Shown piece after piece: positions 1 to 8,908 of a DNA stretch of 64,000 nucleotides. The position numbers were made by a program, and so were the translations under genes. Position 1 is the first letter of the stretch. The number at the start of each line of letters is the position of its first letter. The stretch covers positions 1 to 64,000 of the forward strand of contig NZ_CANNDS010000005.1 of NCBI RefSeq assembly GCF_947503415.1, read 5' to 3'. Origin of the DNA: an uncultured Tateyamaria sp. (GTDB taxonomy: Bacteria > Pseudomonadota > Alphaproteobacteria > Rhodobacterales > Rhodobacteraceae). The notes beneath the pieces were generated by a model. That model had not been told where the DNA came from. It was given only the letters and a program-made list of their open reading frames with translations, and did no database searches.

Positions 1-75
1 GGTTGTAGCTCAGTTGGTTAGAGTACCGGCCTGTCACGCCGGGGGTCGCGGGTTCGAGCCCCGTCAACCGCGCCA
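1..75 (+). tRNA. tRNA-Asp(GTC), 5' end cut by window edge
   Basis: The anticodon loop CTGTCAC carries GTC, so this tRNA reads Asp codons. The T-arm GGTTCGAGCC, the 3' acceptor strand CAACCGC (65-71), discriminator G72 and encoded CCA (73-75) are all visible. The 5' acceptor strand should be GCGGTTG, but the window begins at GGTTG, so the first two bases lie outside it. The remaining cloverleaf is intact. Confidence 0.97.
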
Positions 76-110
76 CTTTCCCTTTATCCGCTAAATGGTT
101 CCCGTTGGAA

Positions 111-128
111 CGAGGGGCCAGCCCCTCG
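111..128. repeat. Short perfect hairpin after tRNA-Asp
   Basis: CGAGGGG and CCCCTCG form a 7-bp perfect stem around a CCAG loop, 36 bases after the tRNA. No T-run follows, so it is not a classical intrinsic terminator. It lies between the tRNA and the end of the convergent sulfotransferase-like gene. It may help end transcription or be a copy of a small intergenic palindrome; I cannot tell which. Confidence 0.5.
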
Positions 129-164
129 CGCTCCCCGCGGTTTATTCGGCGAAATGAAGTTGGA

Positions 165-917
165 TCAGTAGGTATAGCCAAGCTGGGCTTCGAGGTCGGT
201 GTCGATGCTGGCGCGGAGGTGGTCTTTGTCTGCCCCGGTCCAATCGTCGGGCAAGGCAGGGCGGTCCGGCACAGATGGTTTGAATTTTGAGCCGAGGCGT
301 TTGATCACCGGGCGGTAGTCGGAGCGCGGTGGCGCTGTTCCAAGCATGGTTGTGAGGGATGATAGCGTCGCCTCTGGCTCGGCTTGCGCGTTCTCCATTC
401 GGACAAAGATACACGTGCAGTCCCGGTCAAGAAGCGACAGCATGGCCCGTAACTTGGCCGTTCTGAGCGCGAACAGGTTGGCGAAACGATGCCCTGTCAC
501 CGGATGGCGGTCCTGCTGCAGCGGCGCGCCAATGCTGCCCTCGGGCACAAGCCCGTCGAAATAGCGGGGGCGGTCGATGATCGTGTCCCACGGTGCCCGG
601 ATGAAGCCCGAAAACGGCAAGGCTTGCATGGCCGGCGTCGTATGCCACGGTTTTGCGTACATGGACCGTGCCCATGTGTCAGCGCGGCGGACGGCGACGA
701 TGACGGCCATGTCACCGGGCACCGCCATCATATGTGGAAATCCATGCTTCCACCCCAGGTCTTCTGTCGGTGTCAGATCAGTATTCCGACCCAAAAGCCG
801 TTTGACGAAATTTGTGCCCGATGACCGTTCGCCCAGCACCTGATAGCGCGTGATCGGGGTGTCGCCGGTGCGGACCACATGCAGGCCGGTCTGTGCGAAA
901 TCGGAGGGCAGGGGCAT
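165..917 (-). CDS. Sulfotransferase-like protein
   Basis: This 250-aa protein carries ERSSGTNF at residues 30-37, which resembles the 5'-phosphosulfate-binding loop of PAPS-dependent sulfotransferases. The rest (a region rich in Trp and Arg, then a Leu-rich C-terminal helix region) fits a cytoplasmic single-domain enzyme. The acceptor substrate cannot be predicted. I chose the ATG at 917; the open frame continues to 1262 but would overlap the divergent glycosyltransferase. It is divergent from that gene across 90 bp, which suggests a shared surface-glycan or cell-envelope role (inference). Confidence 0.7.
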   Translation of the reverse strand: MPLPSDFAQTGLHVVRTGDTPITRYQVLGERSSGTNFVKRLLGRNTDLTPTEDLGWKHGFPHMMAVPGDMAVIVAVRRADTWARSMYAKPWHTTPAMQALPFSGFIRAPWDTIIDRPRYFDGLVPEGSIGAPLQQDRHPVTGHRFANLFALRTAKLRAMLSLLDRDCTCIFVRMENAQAEPEATLSSLTTMLGTAPPRSDYRPVIKRLGSKFKPSVPDRPALPDDWTGADKDHLRASIDTDLEAQLGYTY

Positions 918-1007
918 GTCAGGCCTTTGCGGCAAATTAACGATTCTCTTGGCAGTGACCTTGCGATACTGTGCGCAAAAATAAACTTCCGAGCAGGACC
1001 CTACCAG

Positions 1008-1880
1008 ATGCAGACAGTGGCCGCCGTTACCATGGTGCGTGATGACGCGTTTTTTCTGAAGGCGTGGCTGCGCCACTACGGTGAGATGTTCGGGCGCGAG
1101 AATTGCTATGTGGTGAACCACGGGCGCGGGGCGGAGGTGGCCGACTTGGCTGCCGGGTGCAACATCATCGGCATCCCCGGCGATCCGCACAAGAATTTCG
1201 ACATCAAACGCTGGGGGTTGCTGAACAACCTCGTGGGTGGTTTGCGCCGGTATTATCGCCACGTGATTGTTGGCGATGTTGATGAGTTGGTGGTGCGCGA
1301 CCCGGATGCGGGCGGATCATTGCTGGAGTTTCTGGAGGTCGCGCCCGAAGGCCGCGTTGTGACGCCGTTGGGGCTGGAAGTGATCCACCGCATCGATGTC
1401 GAGACCGACGAGATCACGGATCACATCATCGGCCCGCGCCGTCATGTGCGTCCGGCACCACATTATTCAAAACCCTGCATCATCTCCGCCCCGGTCAAGA
1501 TCGCGCGGGGTGGGCATTTTACCCAGGCGGACAAGCTGTTCACGCCGGATGATCTGTACCTTTTGCACCTTAAGTTCTGCGATTTCGGCGCCTATGTCGG
1601 CGTGATGGATCACCGAAACGCCGTCACGGATCAAGTAAATGCGTCTGTCAAGGATGCCTCCATCGGACGCCACTGGTTTGCCGAAGCGCGCGGAGAGGAT
1701 CGCGCGGTGTTCGACGCGTTCGCCCATTTGGACATGGTCGATGACTTCGATATGCGTCCCTTGCGCCGCAAGATGCAGCGGACATTCAAGCCGCGCGGTG
1801 ACACGGGCTATTTCCATTTCGACCGGCCGGAGTATAGCACTCAATACGTTCTGCCCGAGCGATTTGTCGGTGTGATCTGA
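1008..1880 (+). CDS. Glycosyltransferase family 2-like protein
   Basis: This 290-aa protein starts with MQTVAAVTMVRDDAFFLKAW, the typical opening of Roseobacter GT2/GT92-like glycosyltransferases in which a first beta strand is followed by VRDE/VRDD. An acidic DVD motif at residues 90-92 (within VGDVDELV) is the likely metal/nucleotide-sugar site. No membrane helix is seen. The ATG at 1008 has only a weak purine-rich stretch upstream; an in-frame start at 879 would run into the divergent gene. Acceptor and donor are unknown. The neighbour is the sulfotransferase-like gene, so both may decorate the same exopolysaccharide or protein (inference). Confidence 0.75.
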   Translation: MQTVAAVTMVRDDAFFLKAWLRHYGEMFGRENCYVVNHGRGAEVADLAAGCNIIGIPGDPHKNFDIKRWGLLNNLVGGLRRYYRHVIVGDVDELVVRDPDAGGSLLEFLEVAPEGRVVTPLGLEVIHRIDVETDEITDHIIGPRRHVRPAPHYSKPCIISAPVKIARGGHFTQADKLFTPDDLYLLHLKFCDFGAYVGVMDHRNAVTDQVNASVKDASIGRHWFAEARGEDRAVFDAFAHLDMVDDFDMRPLRRKMQRTFKPRGDTGYFHFDRPEYSTQYVLPERFVGVI

Positions 1881-1887
1881 CGGGCGG

Positions 1888-1907
1888 GGCGCACGGATAC
1901 GTGCGCC
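1888..1907. terminator. Hairpin between convergent genes, repeated elsewhere
   Basis: GGCGCACG and CGTGCGCC form an 8-bp stem with a GATA loop directly after the glycosyltransferase stop. There is only a short T-pair afterwards. The sequence TGACGGGCGGGGCGCA, which includes the stop codon, recurs after hflX at 39674-39689 with another hairpin. It probably ends both convergent transcripts. Confidence 0.5.
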
Positions 1908-2762
1908 TTACGATTGCGACTGCAGAAACCGTGTGAGGGCCGTCGCCGTCTGAGTTGGGTGGGTGTCTGGAAAGAAGTGCCCTCCGGGCAAGCCTCCGGA
2001 CTGCATGTCTGACAGCCGATCAGACCACGTCGCCGCCACGTCGTAGGCTTTGCCCATGGCTCCGTCCGCGCCGAAAAGCACGAGCGAAGGGCAATCGACC
2101 GTCCGTCCCAAGTCAGCTGCATCCAGCGCAAAGTCGACATCGATGGCGGCACGGTAGTCGTTGCACATGGTACGGATACAGTCGGGCTCACGCCAGGATG
2201 CCCTGTAGGCATCAAGCGCGGCCGTATCGAAATTGTCCACGTCGCCGCCCCAACCTGCCAGACAGCTTTCAAAGAAGGCGTCCGCATCGTGGCCGATCAT
2301 GGTCTCCGGGACCGGGTTGGGTTGGGCCAGGAAAAACCAATGGTAGTAGGCTCTTGCAACCTGTTGTGAAAGTTCGTTGAGCAGCAGGTGCGTCGGTACG
2401 ATGTCCATGAGCGTGAGGGACAGGACCGCCTGCGGGTGGTCAAGCGTCAAACGGTGGGCCGTGCGTCCGCCGCGGTCGTGACCCACAAGGTGAAACTGAT
2501 CAAACCCCAGATGCTGCATCAACGCGTATTGGTCGGAAGCCATCGGACGAAAGCTCATATCTTCCATCCTCTGCGGCTTGGTACTTGCGCCGTACCCGCG
2601 CAAATCAGCCGTCACCACAGTGAAGTGCTGCGCCAACGTGGGTGCAATTGCGTGCCACATCGCACGGGTTTGTGGAAAGCCATGCAGCAGCAGGACGGGT
2701 GGGCCGTCGCCCGCCAAATCATAAGCGATGGTGATGCCATCGGGTGTTACGAACGTGCTCAT
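1908..2762 (-). CDS. Alpha/beta hydrolase, haloacetate dehalogenase-like
   Basis: This 284-aa alpha/beta hydrolase has the nucleophile elbow HDRGG at residues 95-99, where Asp96 rather than Ser is the nucleophile. That is the hallmark of fluoroacetate/haloacetate dehalogenases and epoxide hydrolases. The segment MDIVPTH, then YYHWFFLAQPNP (139-150), matches the haloacetate dehalogenase pattern, including the His-Trp pair thought to bind halide. The catalytic His lies in GGHFFPDTH near the C-terminus. The start ATG overlaps the stop of the upstream M20 peptidase (ATGA, 2759-2762), so the two are co-translated. The true substrate could be another halide or an ester. Confidence 0.8.
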   Translation of the reverse strand: MSTFVTPDGITIAYDLAGDGPPVLLLHGFPQTRAMWHAIAPTLAQHFTVVTADLRGYGASTKPQRMEDMSFRPMASDQYALMQHLGFDQFHLVGHDRGGRTAHRLTLDHPQAVLSLTLMDIVPTHLLLNELSQQVARAYYHWFFLAQPNPVPETMIGHDADAFFESCLAGWGGDVDNFDTAALDAYRASWREPDCIRTMCNDYRAAIDVDFALDAADLGRTVDCPSLVLFGADGAMGKAYDVAATWSDRLSDMQSGGLPGGHFFPDTHPTQTATALTRFLQSQS

Positions 2763-4129
2763 GTCAGCGCGTCGAGGATACGCGCCCAACTGCGGATGCC
2801 TTTGTGAAAGCTCTCCATGTCGTACTTCTCGTTGGGTGAATGGATCTGGTCGTCGTCCTTGCCAAAACCAACAAGCATCGGGGTCGTGCCTAGGATGTCT
2901 TGAAAATGACCCGCGATGGGGATCGACCCGCCGCAGCCCACATAGGCCGCCGGGATACCCCATTCGGCGCTGAGTGCAGCGCGCGCTGCTTCGAACGCAG
3001 GGTCCGAGGTTTCGGTGACTGACGCTTGGCCTGCGCCATGACCCGAAAATTCGACCTTGCAGTCGGCGGGCAGGGCGGCCTGCACCATCTGCCGAAAGCT
3101 GTCGCGGATCTTGTGTGGGTCCTGATCGCCGACAAGGCGGAAGCTGACCTTGGCGCTGGCCTTGGACGGCAGCACCGTCTTGAACCCGTCGCCCGTGTAG
3201 CCGCCCCAGATGCCGTTTACGTCGCAGGTGGGGCGGGACCAGATCATCTCGATCGGGGTGCGGTCCTGCTCGCCCGCAGGCTCGGACAGGCCGACATCGC
3301 CCAGGAATTTCGCATGATCAAAGGCGAGGCCCTGCCACTGGCTGCGGATGTCGTCGGGCAGTTCGGGCACGCCGTCGTAGAAGCCGGGCACAGTCACAGC
3401 GCCCTCCTCATCGTGCAGGGACGCAAGCACACGGGTGAGAACGCGGATCGGGTTCATGGCGACGCCGCCATACATGCCCGAATGCAGGTCTTTGTCGGGC
3501 GCGGTGATGGTGATCTCCTCGCCCAGAAGACCGCGCAGCATGGTGACAATGGCAGGCACGCGGGATTCAAACAGGCCGGTGTCGCAGATCAGGGCGAGGT
3601 CGGATTTCAGCTCTTCCCCGTTCTCTTGCATGAACGGCACCAGCGACGGCGAGCCGCTTTCCTCTTCGCCTTCGAAGAAGAATGTGATGCGGCAGGGCAG
3701 GCTGCCATGTTCGGCTTTCCAAGCGCGGCAGGCTTCGACAAAGGTCATCAACTGGCCCTTGTCATCAGACGACCCGCGCCCTCGAATAACTTTGCCCGCA
3801 GGCGTATCCTCGACCTGAGGATCGAACGGGTCGCGGTCCCAAAGCTCCAGCGGATCAACGGGTTGCACGTCATAGTGCCCATAGAACAGCAGATGCGGGC
3901 CGTCGCCCTCGACGTGACCCACCACCATCGGGTGGCCCGGTGTCTCGCGCTTTTCCGCAGTTACCCCAAGGCTTTGCAGGTCCGCGACCAACCAATCAGC
4001 TGCCGTCTGACAATGCGCTGCAAAAGCAGGGTCCGTCGAAATGGATGGGATGCGCAACAACTCCAGCAACCGGTCCGTGGCCTGGGGCAAATCGGCATCA
4101 ATGCGGGACAAAACGGCGTCGAGGGTCAT
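2759..4129 (-). CDS. M20-family dipeptidase
   Basis: This 456-aa cytosolic zinc peptidase of the ArgE/DapE/ACY1/CPG2 group has metal ligands in FYGHYDVQP (His85, Asp87), GRGSSDDKG (about 118-125) and FFEGEEESGS (about 151-160, with the general base Glu). A dimerisation lid domain follows. Subfamily features (GHYDVQPVDP, EGEEESGSP) point to a dipeptidase rather than ArgE or DapE. The ATG at 4129 is preceded by AAGGA at a good distance; longer versions reach into the hemA promoter region. It is the first gene of a two-gene operon with the haloacetate-dehalogenase-like hydrolase. Confidence 0.85.
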   Translation of the reverse strand: MTLDAVLSRIDADLPQATDRLLELLRIPSISTDPAFAAHCQTAADWLVADLQSLGVTAEKRETPGHPMVVGHVEGDGPHLLFYGHYDVQPVDPLELWDRDPFDPQVEDTPAGKVIRGRGSSDDKGQLMTFVEACRAWKAEHGSLPCRITFFFEGEEESGSPSLVPFMQENGEELKSDLALICDTGLFESRVPAIVTMLRGLLGEEITITAPDKDLHSGMYGGVAMNPIRVLTRVLASLHDEEGAVTVPGFYDGVPELPDDIRSQWQGLAFDHAKFLGDVGLSEPAGEQDRTPIEMIWSRPTCDVNGIWGGYTGDGFKTVLPSKASAKVSFRLVGDQDPHKIRDSFRQMVQAALPADCKVEFSGHGAGQASVTETSDPAFEAARAALSAEWGIPAAYVGCGGSIPIAGHFQDILGTTPMLVGFGKDDDQIHSPNEKYDMESFHKGIRSWARILDALT

Positions 4130-4190
4130 GTGCGTTCCTTCATGAGAATGTTGCCGCAACACTACGGCGCGCCTGCGCCGTGTCCAGTGG

Positions 4191-4204
4191 TTGATCTGGG
4201 TCAA
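4191..4204. promoter_or_regulatory. FNR/FnrL-type box upstream of hemA
   Basis: TTGATCTGGGTCAA matches the FNR consensus TTGAT-N4-ATCAA at 9 of 10 fixed positions. It lies 145 bp before the hemA start and 61 bp upstream of the divergent peptidase start. FnrL control of hemA by oxygen is established in Rhodobacter, so this site fits that known regulation. Assigning it to hemA is inference from position. Confidence 0.65.
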
Positions 4205-4348
4205 GGCGGGTTGGCACTGGGTGGGGAATACCGGACCTGCGACATGACGCGCGTTTGATTAGGATTGAAGCGCAAACCCGCAATCTATATTCGTTCTAAA
4301 TATAGCAGATGCCCGTGCATCTTCGCCAAGACCAAAATGGAGCCTCGC

Positions 4349-5572
4349 GTGGACTACACCGCCAAATTGGACGCCGCCCTGCAACGCCTGCATGATGAGG
4401 GTCGCTATCGGACCTTCATCGATATCGAGCGTCAGAAGGGCCAGTTTCCTCACGCGGAATGGACCCGGCCTGACGGCTCCAAGTCGCCCATCACCGTGTG
4501 GTGCGGCAATGACTATCTGGGCATGGGGCAAAACCCGCTGGTTTTGCAGGCGATGCACGAAGCCATTGATGCCACGGGTGCTGGATCGGGCGGCACGCGC
4601 AATATTTCGGGCACAACAGTTTACCACAAACGGCTTGAAGCGGAACTGTCCGACCTTCACGGCAAGGAAGCGGCGCTGCTGTTCACAAGCGCCTATATAG
4701 CCAACGATGCCACTTTAAGTACGCTGCCCAAGCTCTTCCCCGGACTAATTATTTACTCCGATGCGCTGAACCACGCCTCGATGATCGAAGGTGTGCGTCG
4801 CAACGGCGGGGCCAAGCGTATCTTCCGCCACAACGATGTTGAGCATCTGCGTGAATTGTTGGCAGCGGACGATCCGGATGCGCCCAAGCTGATTGCCTTC
4901 GAATCGATCTATTCCATGGACGGCGATTTCGGCCCCATTGAAGCGATTTGCGATCTGGCGGATGAGTTTGGCGCGTTGACCTATATCGACGAGGTGCATG
5001 CCGTGGGCATGTATGGCCCGCGCGGGGCAGGTGTGGCCGAACGGGACGGCCTGATGCACCGCATCGACATCATCAACGGCACATTGGCCAAGGCGTATGG
5101 TGTGATGGGCGGCTATATCGCGGCTTCGGCCAAAATGTGCGATGCAATCCGATCCTACGCGCCTGGGTTTATCTTCACTACATCGTTGCCTCCTGCGGTG
5201 GCTGCCGGGGCCGCGGCTTCGGTTGCGTTTTTAAAAACGGCCGAAAACTTGCGTGCAGATCATCAGGCGCAGGCCAAGACGCTTAAGCTGCGCCTCAAGG
5301 GCATGGGCCTGCCGATCATCGACCATGGCAGCCATATCGTGCCGGTGATGGTGGGCAATCCGGTGCATACAAAAATGCTCAGCGACATGCTGTTGGAAGA
5401 CCACGGCATTTATGTCCAGCCGATCAATTTCCCGACGGTACCGCGTGGCACCGAACGGCTGCGGTTCACGCCATCGCCGGTGCACGGCCCGAAAGAGATC
5501 GATGCACTGGTTCAGGCAATGGACACATTATGGTCCCATTGTGCGCTAAATCGCGCCGAGAACACCGGATAA
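4349..5572 (+). CDS. hemA: 5-aminolevulinate synthase
   Basis: This PLP enzyme condenses glycine and succinyl-CoA into 5-aminolevulinate, the first committed step of tetrapyrrole synthesis by the C4 route found in alphaproteobacteria. The sequence follows Rhodobacter HemA closely: [41 protein letters not shown], the PLP lysine in [13 protein letters not shown] (near residue 248), and [16 protein letters not shown] prefer the GTG at 4349, which has GGAG six bases upstream and gives 407 aa beginning (M)DYTAK, like characterised HemA. The ATG at 4337 would add four residues and has no ribosome site. An FNR box sits upstream. Confidence 0.96.
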   Translation: MDYTAKLDAALQRLHDEGRYRTFIDIERQKGQFPHAEWTRPDGSKSPITVWCGNDYLGMGQNPLVLQAMHEAIDATGAGSGGTRNISGTTVYHKRLEAELSDLHGKEAALLFTSAYIANDATLSTLPKLFPGLIIYSDALNHASMIEGVRRNGGAKRIFRHNDVEHLRELLAADDPDAPKLIAFESIYSMDGDFGPIEAICDLADEFGALTYIDEVHAVGMYGPRGAGVAERDGLMHRIDIINGTLAKAYGVMGGYIAASAKMCDAIRSYAPGFIFTTSLPPAVAAGAAASVAFLKTAENLRADHQAQAKTLKLRLKGMGLPIIDHGSHIVPVMVGNPVHTKMLSDMLLEDHGIYVQPINFPTVPRGTERLRFTPSPVHGPKEIDALVQAMDTLWSHCALNRAENTG

Positions 5573-5684
5573 GTCACTATTGTTCGCAAATGACGTTGCC
5601 ATGTGGTAGCGTCTGTTAAACAACAGCGGTGGGACGAATCGAGTGGGATCGGTTCGTTAACACTTGGGACAACGGGGCAGCGGT

Positions 5685-6905
5685 ATGATCGGGCGTAAAT
5701 CCGGTACAACCAAAATTCAAGAAGACGTCGAACCAAAAGGCTTTGACGACTTCGAGTTGCGTCTCGGCGATATCATGCGTGGCGAACGGGCCACGATGGG
5801 CAAGTCCCTGCTGGACGTGCAGCGCGAGTTGCGCATCAAAGCAAGCTACATCGCAGCCATCGAAGCCTGCAACCCGGACGCGTTCGACACGCCGGGTTTT
5901 ATCGCGGGCTACGTGCGGTCCTATGCACGCTACCTGAACATGGATCCTGACCGGGCGTTCAACACGTTCTGTCTGGAAAGCGGGTTCGCGGTTGCCCACG
6001 GCATGTCTGCCGAGGCATCAGTGGTCAAGAAGGCTGCGCGCGAGGATCGTCTGCAAAAGGCCCATGGCGCCGATATCTTTGCCGCCCCTGCGACGCCGTT
6101 TGTGCCCGCAGGCGAGGCCGTCTGGTCGCGCATCGAACCGCGAGCGGTTGGGTCGTCGCTGGTGCTGCTGGCCTTGATCGGCGGTATCGGGTTCGGCGGC
6201 TACTCCGTTCTGCAGGAAGTGCAGCGCGTGCAGGTGGCCCCCGTCGACCAAACTCCGGTTGTCTTGTCTGATCTTGATCCCCTGAGCGGTGCAAGCGTCG
6301 TCGAAACAGAGCAGGGCCCGTCGATTGAGACACCGCGTGCTGATGCACTCGACCGTCTATACCGCCCACAAGCGCTTGACGTGCCCGTGTTGGTGGCCCG
6401 TGATGCGCCCATTGCGACCCTCGATCCACGCGATGTTGGAACCTTTGCAGCGCCCGAACCGTCGGAAACGCTGCCCTCGATCGCCGGCGTCGCAGGCGGC
6501 ATTGATCGCGCCCTTGCCGAAGCGATCAACCCAACCGTTCCTCAGGTCGTGGAAGAGGCGGCACCAGCCCTGACCATGGTCGCCGTACGCCCGTCGTGGG
6601 TACGTGTCCGCGCAGCAGACGGCACCGTCATCTATGAGGCCACAATGCAGGCCGGTGACACGTGGGAAGCGCCCCTGACAGAAGAGCCGCCAACCCTGCG
6701 TACGGGCGAAAGCGGTGCGATCTACTTCGCAATGAACGAAAAGTTCTATGGCCCCGTGGGCGACACAGGCGCCATCACCTCGAACCTGCCGCTGGAAATT
6801 GCCGGTTTGAAAGAGACATATCTGCCCGTCGATATCGCGACCGACGAAGGTCTGGTTCGCTATGCAGAGGCGCAGGCGACCCCATTGACGCAAGACACCG
6901 AATAG
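5685..6905 (+). CDS. rodZ: RodZ-like cell-shape protein with HTH domain
   Basis: This 406-aa bitopic membrane protein has an N-terminal XRE-like helix-turn-helix domain (residues about 25-95; GKSLLDVQRELRIKASYIAAIE), a charged linker, one membrane helix (about 156-175), a proline/acid-rich spacer and a C-terminal DUF4115 beta domain (about 300-385; SWVRVRAADGTVIYE). This is the architecture of RodZ, which links MreB filaments to the elongation machinery. It precedes ispG, as rodZ does in E. coli, which supports the call. The ATG at 5685 has GGGGCAG upstream. Alphaproteobacterial versions are long and diverged in the linker. Confidence 0.82.
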   Translation: MIGRKSGTTKIQEDVEPKGFDDFELRLGDIMRGERATMGKSLLDVQRELRIKASYIAAIEACNPDAFDTPGFIAGYVRSYARYLNMDPDRAFNTFCLESGFAVAHGMSAEASVVKKAAREDRLQKAHGADIFAAPATPFVPAGEAVWSRIEPRAVGSSLVLLALIGGIGFGGYSVLQEVQRVQVAPVDQTPVVLSDLDPLSGASVVETEQGPSIETPRADALDRLYRPQALDVPVLVARDAPIATLDPRDVGTFAAPEPSETLPSIAGVAGGIDRALAEAINPTVPQVVEEAAPALTMVAVRPSWVRVRAADGTVIYEATMQAGDTWEAPLTEEPPTLRTGESGAIYFAMNEKFYGPVGDTGAITSNLPLEIAGLKETYLPVDIATDEGLVRYAEAQATPLTQDTE

Positions 6906-6982
6906 TCACCCGCGCCCCATTGCCGGGATCACCGCGACTGTCTATCTTTCCTGACAACTTCATATGCTGAACAGGGCTGCCC

Positions 6983-8116
6983 ATGTCGCTGAACCATATC
7001 CGTCCGTGGCGTAACATCTATCGCCGGGAAAGCCGTCAGATCATGGTGGGCAACGTACCGGTTGGTGGGGACGCCCCGATCACTGTGCAGACCATGACGA
7101 ACACTCTGACAACGGATGTGGCCGCGACCATTGCACAGGTCGAAGCCGCAACCGAGGCAGGCGCCGACATTGTCCGTATCTCCGTGCCGGACGAAGGATC
7201 ATCCAAGGCGCTGAAAGAGATCGTCGCAGAAAGCCCCGTGCCAATCGTGGCGGACATCCACTTTCATTACAAACGCGGGATCGAAGCGGCAGAGGCGGGG
7301 GCCGCGTGCCTGCGCATCAATCCCGGCAATATCGGGTCGGAGGACCGGGTCAAGGAAGTCATCAAAGCCGCGCGTGACCACAATTGCTCGATCCGCATCG
7401 GTGTAAACGCGGGTTCGCTCGAAAAGCACCTGCTTGAGAAATATGGTGAGCCAACGCCGGATGCCATGGTGGAGTCCGGCCTCGACCACATCAAGATCCT
7501 GCAAGACAACGACTTTCACGAGTTCAAGATCAGCTGCAAAGCATCCGACGTGTTCATGGCCGCCGCCGCCTACCAAAAGCTGGCAGAAGCCACCGATGCT
7601 CCCATTCACCTCGGGATCACCGAAGCGGGCGGTCTGACGTCTGGCACTATCAAGTCGGCCATTGGTCTGGGAAATCTGCTGTGGATGGGCATTGGCGACA
7701 CGATCCGCGTGTCCCTGTCTGCCGACCCGGTGGAAGAGGTGAAGGTCGGCTACGAAATCTTGAAATCACTGGGCCTGCGCCACCGGGGCGTCAACATTAT
7801 CTCGTGCCCGTCATGCGCGCGTCAGGGCTTTGACGTGATCAAGACGGTCGAGGTGCTCGAAGACCGGCTCGCCCATATTAAGACCCCCATGAGCCTGTCG
7901 ATTATCGGTTGCGTGGTGAATGGCCCGGGCGAGGCGCTGATGACCGATGTGGGCTTTACCGGCGGCGGGGCCGGGCACGGCATGGTGTATCTGGCAGGCA
8001 AGCAAAGCCACCGGATGGACAATGACCGCATGGTCGATCACATCGTCGAAGAGGTCGAAAAGAAGGCTGCGGAACTCGATGCCGCCAGCGCGGCCGAGGC
8101 GCAAGCAGCAGAGTAG
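6983..8116 (+). CDS. ispG: 4-hydroxy-3-methylbut-2-en-1-yl diphosphate synthase
   Basis: IspG (GcpE) reduces 2-C-methyl-D-erythritol 2,4-cyclodiphosphate to HMBPP in the MEP isoprenoid pathway, using a [4Fe-4S] cluster. The 377-aa protein has the usual short two-domain bacterial form: a TIM barrel ([37 protein letters not shown]) and the cluster domain with Cys275, Cys278 (ISCPSCAR), Cys310 and the fourth ligand Glu317 (GCVVNGPGE). A GGGC-type purine stretch precedes the ATG. It lies 77 bp after rodZ, a conserved pairing, and probably shares its transcript. Confidence 0.96.
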   Translation: MSLNHIRPWRNIYRRESRQIMVGNVPVGGDAPITVQTMTNTLTTDVAATIAQVEAATEAGADIVRISVPDEGSSKALKEIVAESPVPIVADIHFHYKRGIEAAEAGAACLRINPGNIGSEDRVKEVIKAARDHNCSIRIGVNAGSLEKHLLEKYGEPTPDAMVESGLDHIKILQDNDFHEFKISCKASDVFMAAAAYQKLAEATDAPIHLGITEAGGLTSGTIKSAIGLGNLLWMGIGDTIRVSLSADPVEEVKVGYEILKSLGLRHRGVNIISCPSCARQGFDVIKTVEVLEDRLAHIKTPMSLSIIGCVVNGPGEALMTDVGFTGGGAGHGMVYLAGKQSHRMDNDRMVDHIVEEVEKKAAELDAASAAEAQAAE

Positions 8117-8122
8117 GGCGCT

Positions 8123-8908
8123 CTATTTCAGCAGTGCCTCGATGTCAGCAAAGCTGGCCGTGTTGTCGGGGTAGGTGATCTGGCCCGTGGCCTGCACCCC
8201 GCGCATCATCGCCATCGCAGCACCATAGGCAGCGCGAGCCATGCCCGACCCCACGCTGACCCGCGCAACCCCCGCATTCGCAAGATTGGCAATGGTGAGG
8301 TCCGGGGACCTGGCCCCGATCAACACGCTGACAGGCGTATCGCCTGCGGCTTGCACCACGGCGGTCACATCCTCCAAACTGGTCAAGCCGGGGACAAAGA
8401 CGACGTCGGCCCCGGCCTTGGCAAAAGCGCTTATACGCGCGCAGACCGCGTCGCGGGGCAGCGTTCCGGTCAACAACCCTTCGCTGCGGGCCGTCAGGAC
8501 CAATCGACTGTCGCGTGTTGCGGCAACGGCGGCCTCGACCCGCTCTATCGCGAGGGCCGTGGGATAGGTAACGCCGTCTTTGCCCAGATCTTCCAAAGAC
8601 GCCCCGGCCAGACCGGCCTCCGCCGCTCTGCACATCGCGGCTGCAGCCCCGTCGGGCGTATCCGCATCGCCATTTTCCAGATCGGCGCTGACGGGCACGC
8701 GGGTTGCGGCGTCAATTTCCGTGGCGGCCCCAAGCATTTCGTCGAGGGACAGCGCACCATCGGGCTTGCCACGGGCAAAAGCCGCCCCAGCACTGGTCGA
8801 TGCCAACGCTTTGGCACCCATGTTCTGCAAAAGCACCGCGCTTCCCACATCCCACGGGTTCGGCATGATCAGAGGATCGCCGGGGACATGCAGGGCGCGG
8901 AATGGCAT
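8123..8908 (-). CDS. Isocitrate lyase/PEP mutase-family enzyme
   Basis: This 261-aa TIM-barrel protein belongs to the ICL/PEPM superfamily: LIMPNPWDVGSA at the N-terminus, STSAGAAFARG, metal/phosphate-site SADLENG (about residues 74-80) and SLEDLGKDG. The KKCGH loop of true isocitrate lyase is absent, so it is a PEP-mutase-like C-C or P-C bond enzyme of unknown substrate. Family members include oxaloacetate decarboxylases and 2-methylisocitrate lyase-like proteins. Its start interlocks with the stop of the DsbA-like gene (TGATG, 8906-8910), making it the third gene of a three-gene operon. Confidence 0.8.
   Translation of the reverse strand: MPFRALHVPGDPLIMPNPWDVGSAVLLQNMGAKALASTSAGAAFARGKPDGALSLDEMLGAATEIDAATRVPVSADLENGDADTPDGAAAAMCRAAEAGLAGASLEDLGKDGVTYPTALAIERVEAAVAATRDSRLVLTARSEGLLTGTLPRDAVCARISAFAKAGADVVFVPGLTSLEDVTAVVQAAGDTPVSVLIGARSPDLTIANLANAGVARVSVGSGMARAAYGAAMAMMRGVQATGQITYPDNTASFADIEALLK

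Noticed and set aside
1-164. Phage or integrative-element attachment site at the tRNA-Asp 3' end
   Set aside because: No integrase and no second copy of the tRNA 3' end seen in the window.
917-1262. Longer N-terminus for the sulfotransferase-like gene
   Set aside because: It would overlap the divergent glycosyltransferase gene and adds no conserved sequence.
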